Source: an uncultured Psychroserpens sp. | GTDB lineage: Bacteria > Bacteroidota > Bacteroidia > Flavobacteriales > Flavobacteriaceae | Reading direction: 5' to 3' | Length of the DNA: 64,000 nt | NCBI RefSeq assembly: GCF_947500255.1 | Contig: NZ_CANMRL010000001.1 | Span: 1,054,001 to 1,118,000 of the forward strand | Shown: positions 61,487 through 64,000 of the stretch, piece by piece | Layout of the letters: every line of letters starts with the position of its first letter | Numbering within the stretch: position 1 is the stretch's first letter | Program-made: the position numbers and the translations under genes | Notes under the pieces: generated by a model | What the model was told of the DNA's origin: nothing | Databases searched by the model: none | The model's input: only the letters and a program-made list of their open reading frames with translations

Positions 61487-63901
61487 TTGAAATCCCTACT
61501 CAATATTCTAATACTTTGCGTATGCTCTTTTTTGAGCTATGGGCAAAATCTATCCATATCAGGAATAGTTGTAGACGATAAGAATGTACCTATAGAATTT
61601 GCTAACGTTATTTTGTTTAACGAAGAAGAAAGCGAAATTTTAAAAGGGTCTTCAACAGACAACAAAGGTAGCTTTAGTTTAGCTAACCTAGAACCTAATA
61701 CATACATCATCAAAATAAGTTTTATTGGTTTTAATAATTACCAACAAAAGATTGTTCTCAACGGAAATTTAGACTTAAGATCAATTAAGCTTACCGAGAG
61801 TGTAGAGAGTTTAGATCAAATAAATATCACAGTAAAAAAACCAACACTAATGCGTGAAGCGGATCGCCTAATTTTTAATGTCGAAAACACAGCTTTAATT
61901 GAAGGGAATATGTTGGATGTATTAAAAAGCACGCCTAGTGTTTTAGTTCTTGGTGATGAAATAACCGTTAAAAACACAAGTCCGACTGTATATATAAACA
62001 ACAGAAAAGTGCATTTGTCCTCAGAAGACTTGAACCAGCTCCTAGAAGGGTCATCTGCAAATGCAATAAAATCTGTAGAGGTGATTACAAACCCTTCAGC
62101 ACGATATGATGCAGAAAGCGGCGTTGTTTTAAATATCGTTATGAGTAAAAACCTCATTACAGGCTATAGAGGAACTGTCTCTACAAAATATACACAAGGT
62201 GTTTTTCCGAGATATAATGCGGGAACTAGTCATTTCTTTAAAAATGAAAACCTCAGCTTTAACGTTAATTACGATTATACTAAAAGTAAAATAAATAGAG
62301 ATGGTGATGATGTTATAAATTATTTGGATAATACAAACACCTTGGATCAGAATTGGCGCTCTGTCACTAATCGAAATACATGGTCTGAAACACATAGCTT
62401 AAATGCTAATTTTGACTATTTTATCGATGATAATAATACATTGAGCTTATCAACTAATACATTGTTTGTGCCATATTTTAAATATGTAATTACCAATAAC
62501 ACAACAATTAGGGATAACAACAATGCTTTTTTATCTAGATTTACAGCTGATAATTTATCTAGAGATGATAAATATAATTTAGGTTTTGATTTAGATTTTA
62601 ACCACAATTTCACAAAAGGACAATTAACATTTAATTCCCACTTTACTTCATATAATTATGAAAGAAGTCAGAGTGTGTTGAGCAACTTTTTTGACGTTAA
62701 TGATGATTTTCAAAATGCATCAGCATTTAATACTAACGCAAACCAGGACACTCAAATTTTTGCAGCAAAATTAGATTATAGTTTACCGCTAAGTGAGAAT
62801 TCAAATTTTGAAACTGGAATTAAAATGTCTAATATTAAAACCGAGAGTGATATTATACAATTTGATGTTGATATTAACACAGGAACAGAAACTGTTGATA
62901 CAGAAAACACAGATGCTTTTGATTATGACGAGCGTATATATGCTGGATATGTCAACTATTCATCTAGTACCGAAAAGTATAACCTCAATATTGGACTAAG
63001 AGCTGAACAAACGGATGTTGATGGGCAATCGCCTTTAACCAACGTATCTAATATGCAAAACTACTTAGAATTGTTTCCTAATTTAAGTTTTCAATATAAC
63101 ATTTCTGATGGGTACAGCGCCTATGTAAATTACAAACGAAGTATTTTAAGACCTAGTTATACCGATTTAAATCCGTTTCGTTTTTTCTTTAATGACAACT
63201 ATGTGATCACGGGAAACCCTAATCTCGTACCAACCTTTTTAGATCATTATGTAATTGGTGCGACTTTATTTGACCTGGTTACTATTGAGGCCTATTATGA
63301 CAATTATGATGGTGCTATTTCTGAAATTCCTAGACAAGACAATACAAACAATATTATTGAGTATACTTCGGTTAACTTCGATAAAACGATTGAATATGGC
63401 TTCGATTTTTTAATCGATTTTAATATCACCGAACATTGGAACACCTATTTCGTTACGTCATTCTATAATATTGAAGAAGAAACCAATTTTGGTAATGGAC
63501 TTGTTAATCAGAGTCAGTGGTCTAATTATTCAAATATTACCAATACTATATCCTTTCTAGAAGACCGAAGTCTTAATGTATTTTTAGATGTGATATGGAT
63601 TGGCAAGAATCTTCAAGCATTTCAGATTGTTGAAGACCGATTATTTAGTCAGATTGCCATCTCAAAAACACTATTCAAAAAGCAAGGGACGATTACACTC
63701 AGCGCTGGAGATTTATTTAATATGCAAGATGAAAAATCGCGCGTGAGATATCAAAACCAATTTAATTTTAGCCGATCTGATATCGATAATCGCTATGTGA
63801 CTTTAGGTTTTCGATACAAATTTGGAAACACAAAGTTAGAAACCAATCAGAGAAAAATAGATCGCGAAGAACGTGATCGATTAAATAAAGAAGGAAATTA
63901 A
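61487..63901 (+). CDS. TonB-receptor-like outer-membrane barrel protein (OMP_b-brl_3 type)
   Basis: 804 residues starting at TTG, since no ATG lies before the signal peptide (LKSLLNILILCVCSFLSYGQ in codons 1-20). A carboxypeptidase-like regulatory domain (about 22-105: LSISGIVVDDKNVPIEFANV) is followed by a plug-like domain (about 125-220: MLDVLKSTPSVLVLGDEIT, VYINNRKVHL). The barrel is of the outer-membrane beta-barrel family 3 type, and a Lys/Arg/Glu tail (TNQRKIDREERDRLNKEG) ends it instead of an aromatic residue. In this subfamily the ligand is rarely known. Confidence 0.85.
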   Translation: MKSLLNILILCVCSFLSYGQNLSISGIVVDDKNVPIEFANVILFNEEESEILKGSSTDNKGSFSLANLEPNTYIIKISFIGFNNYQQKIVLNGNLDLRSIKLTESVESLDQINITVKKPTLMREADRLIFNVENTALIEGNMLDVLKSTPSVLVLGDEITVKNTSPTVYINNRKVHLSSEDLNQLLEGSSANAIKSVEVITNPSARYDAESGVVLNIVMSKNLITGYRGTVSTKYTQGVFPRYNAGTSHFFKNENLSFNVNYDYTKSKINRDGDDVINYLDNTNTLDQNWRSVTNRNTWSETHSLNANFDYFIDDNNTLSLSTNTLFVPYFKYVITNNTTIRDNNNAFLSRFTADNLSRDDKYNLGFDLDFNHNFTKGQLTFNSHFTSYNYERSQSVLSNFFDVNDDFQNASAFNTNANQDTQIFAAKLDYSLPLSENSNFETGIKMSNIKTESDIIQFDVDINTGTETVDTENTDAFDYDERIYAGYVNYSSSTEKYNLNIGLRAEQTDVDGQSPLTNVSNMQNYLELFPNLSFQYNISDGYSAYVNYKRSILRPSYTDLNPFRFFFNDNYVITGNPNLVPTFLDHYVIGATLFDLVTIEAYYDNYDGAISEIPRQDNTNNIIEYTSVNFDKTIEYGFDFLIDFNITEHWNTYFVTSFYNIEEETNFGNGLVNQSQWSNYSNITNTISFLEDRSLNVFLDVIWIGKNLQAFQIVEDRLFSQIAISKTLFKKQGTITLSAGDLFNMQDEKSRVRYQNQFNFSRSDIDNRYVTLGFRYKFGNTKLETNQRKIDREERDRLNKEGN

Positions 63902-63908
63902 CGAATAA

Positions 63909-64000
63909 TTAGTCCTGCCACTCTGCTATAAATAGATTGGTGTCTCGTCCACCACCATTGTTACGATTAGACGAAAATGCTAAATACTTACCATTATTAG
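63909..64000 (-). CDS. Beta-propeller (PD40/TolB-like) protein, 3' end only
   Basis: The last 30 codons are visible and the rest lies beyond the right edge. They read NNGKYLAFSSNRNNGGGRDT then NLFIAEWQD and stop. The G-K-Y-L-A-F-S-S-N-R pattern with the D-x-N-L-F strand is a PD40/WD40-like repeat of the TolB type. It converges with the receptor gene. Confidence 0.75.
   Translation of the reverse strand, partial: NNGKYLAFSSNRNNGGGRDTNLFIAEWQD

Noticed and set aside
1-64000. CRISPR arrays, rRNA genes, insertion sequences or transposases
   Set aside because: No regularly spaced repeats, rRNA stretches or transposase-like frames with inverted ends were seen on reading through the window.

Overview
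The window is about 34% G+C by eye and reads as chromosome of a marine-type Flavobacteriaceae (Bacteroidota). The signs are two SusC/FecA-style TonB receptors with a FecI/FecR pair, DUF4249 and DUF4175 proteins, a GIN-domain protein, a YbeY whose third metal-ligand position is Asp, both GltX and GlnS, and promoters of the Bacteroidota type (TTTG, about 20 nt, then TAnnTTTG) with few Shine-Dalgarno sequences. The exact genus cannot be set from the sequence alone.

Layout. 1-6.6 kb: TonB receptor/DUF4249 pair and a sigma/anti-sigma/STN-receptor cascade. 7-14.5 kb: OmpH lipoprotein, methyltransferase, mnmG with a parS-type site on each side, ybeY and a giant DUF4175 protein. 14.5-29.7 kb: an AlkB-type alkane monooxygenase, gltX, a stomatin-like protein, glnS, folB, tRNA-Cys, a run of membrane/envelope genes and rnr. 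29.7-30.4 kb: a gene-free AT-rich stretch with DnaA-box-like 9-mers, which I propose as a candidate replication origin. 30.4-35.3 kb: rpiB, elaA-like, a decayed VOC gene, OmpA, S41 protease, rnpA and a self-cleaving S24 repressor.

35.3-45.9 kb is the accessory island and the most interesting part. A divergent S24 repressor faces a 1242-residue protein of unknown function. Next come an 862-codon polymorphic-toxin-like protein ending in a zincin (HExxHxxH) domain, its overlapping immunity-like gene, a remnant toxin tail coupled to an orphan immunity-like gene, and another immunity fragment. Two copies of a terminator repeat bracket the remnant cassette. After an endonuclease V-like gene comes a phage-type lysis cassette: peptidase, holin and an anchored spanin-like protein. 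The control regions of the big gene and of the lysis cassette share the same inverted sequence pair and promoter. I infer a repressor-controlled, possibly DNA-damage-induced toxin that is released through a domesticated lysis module.

45.9-64 kb is ordinary chromosome: peroxiredoxin-like protein, a GCS2-like/CBS protein with an aspartoacylase-type partner, M1 and S8 peptidases, an MBL hydrolase, a cation/proton antiporter, two beta-barrel proteins, a TPR-LytTR regulator, lepA, another TonB-type receptor and the 3' end of a beta-propeller protein.
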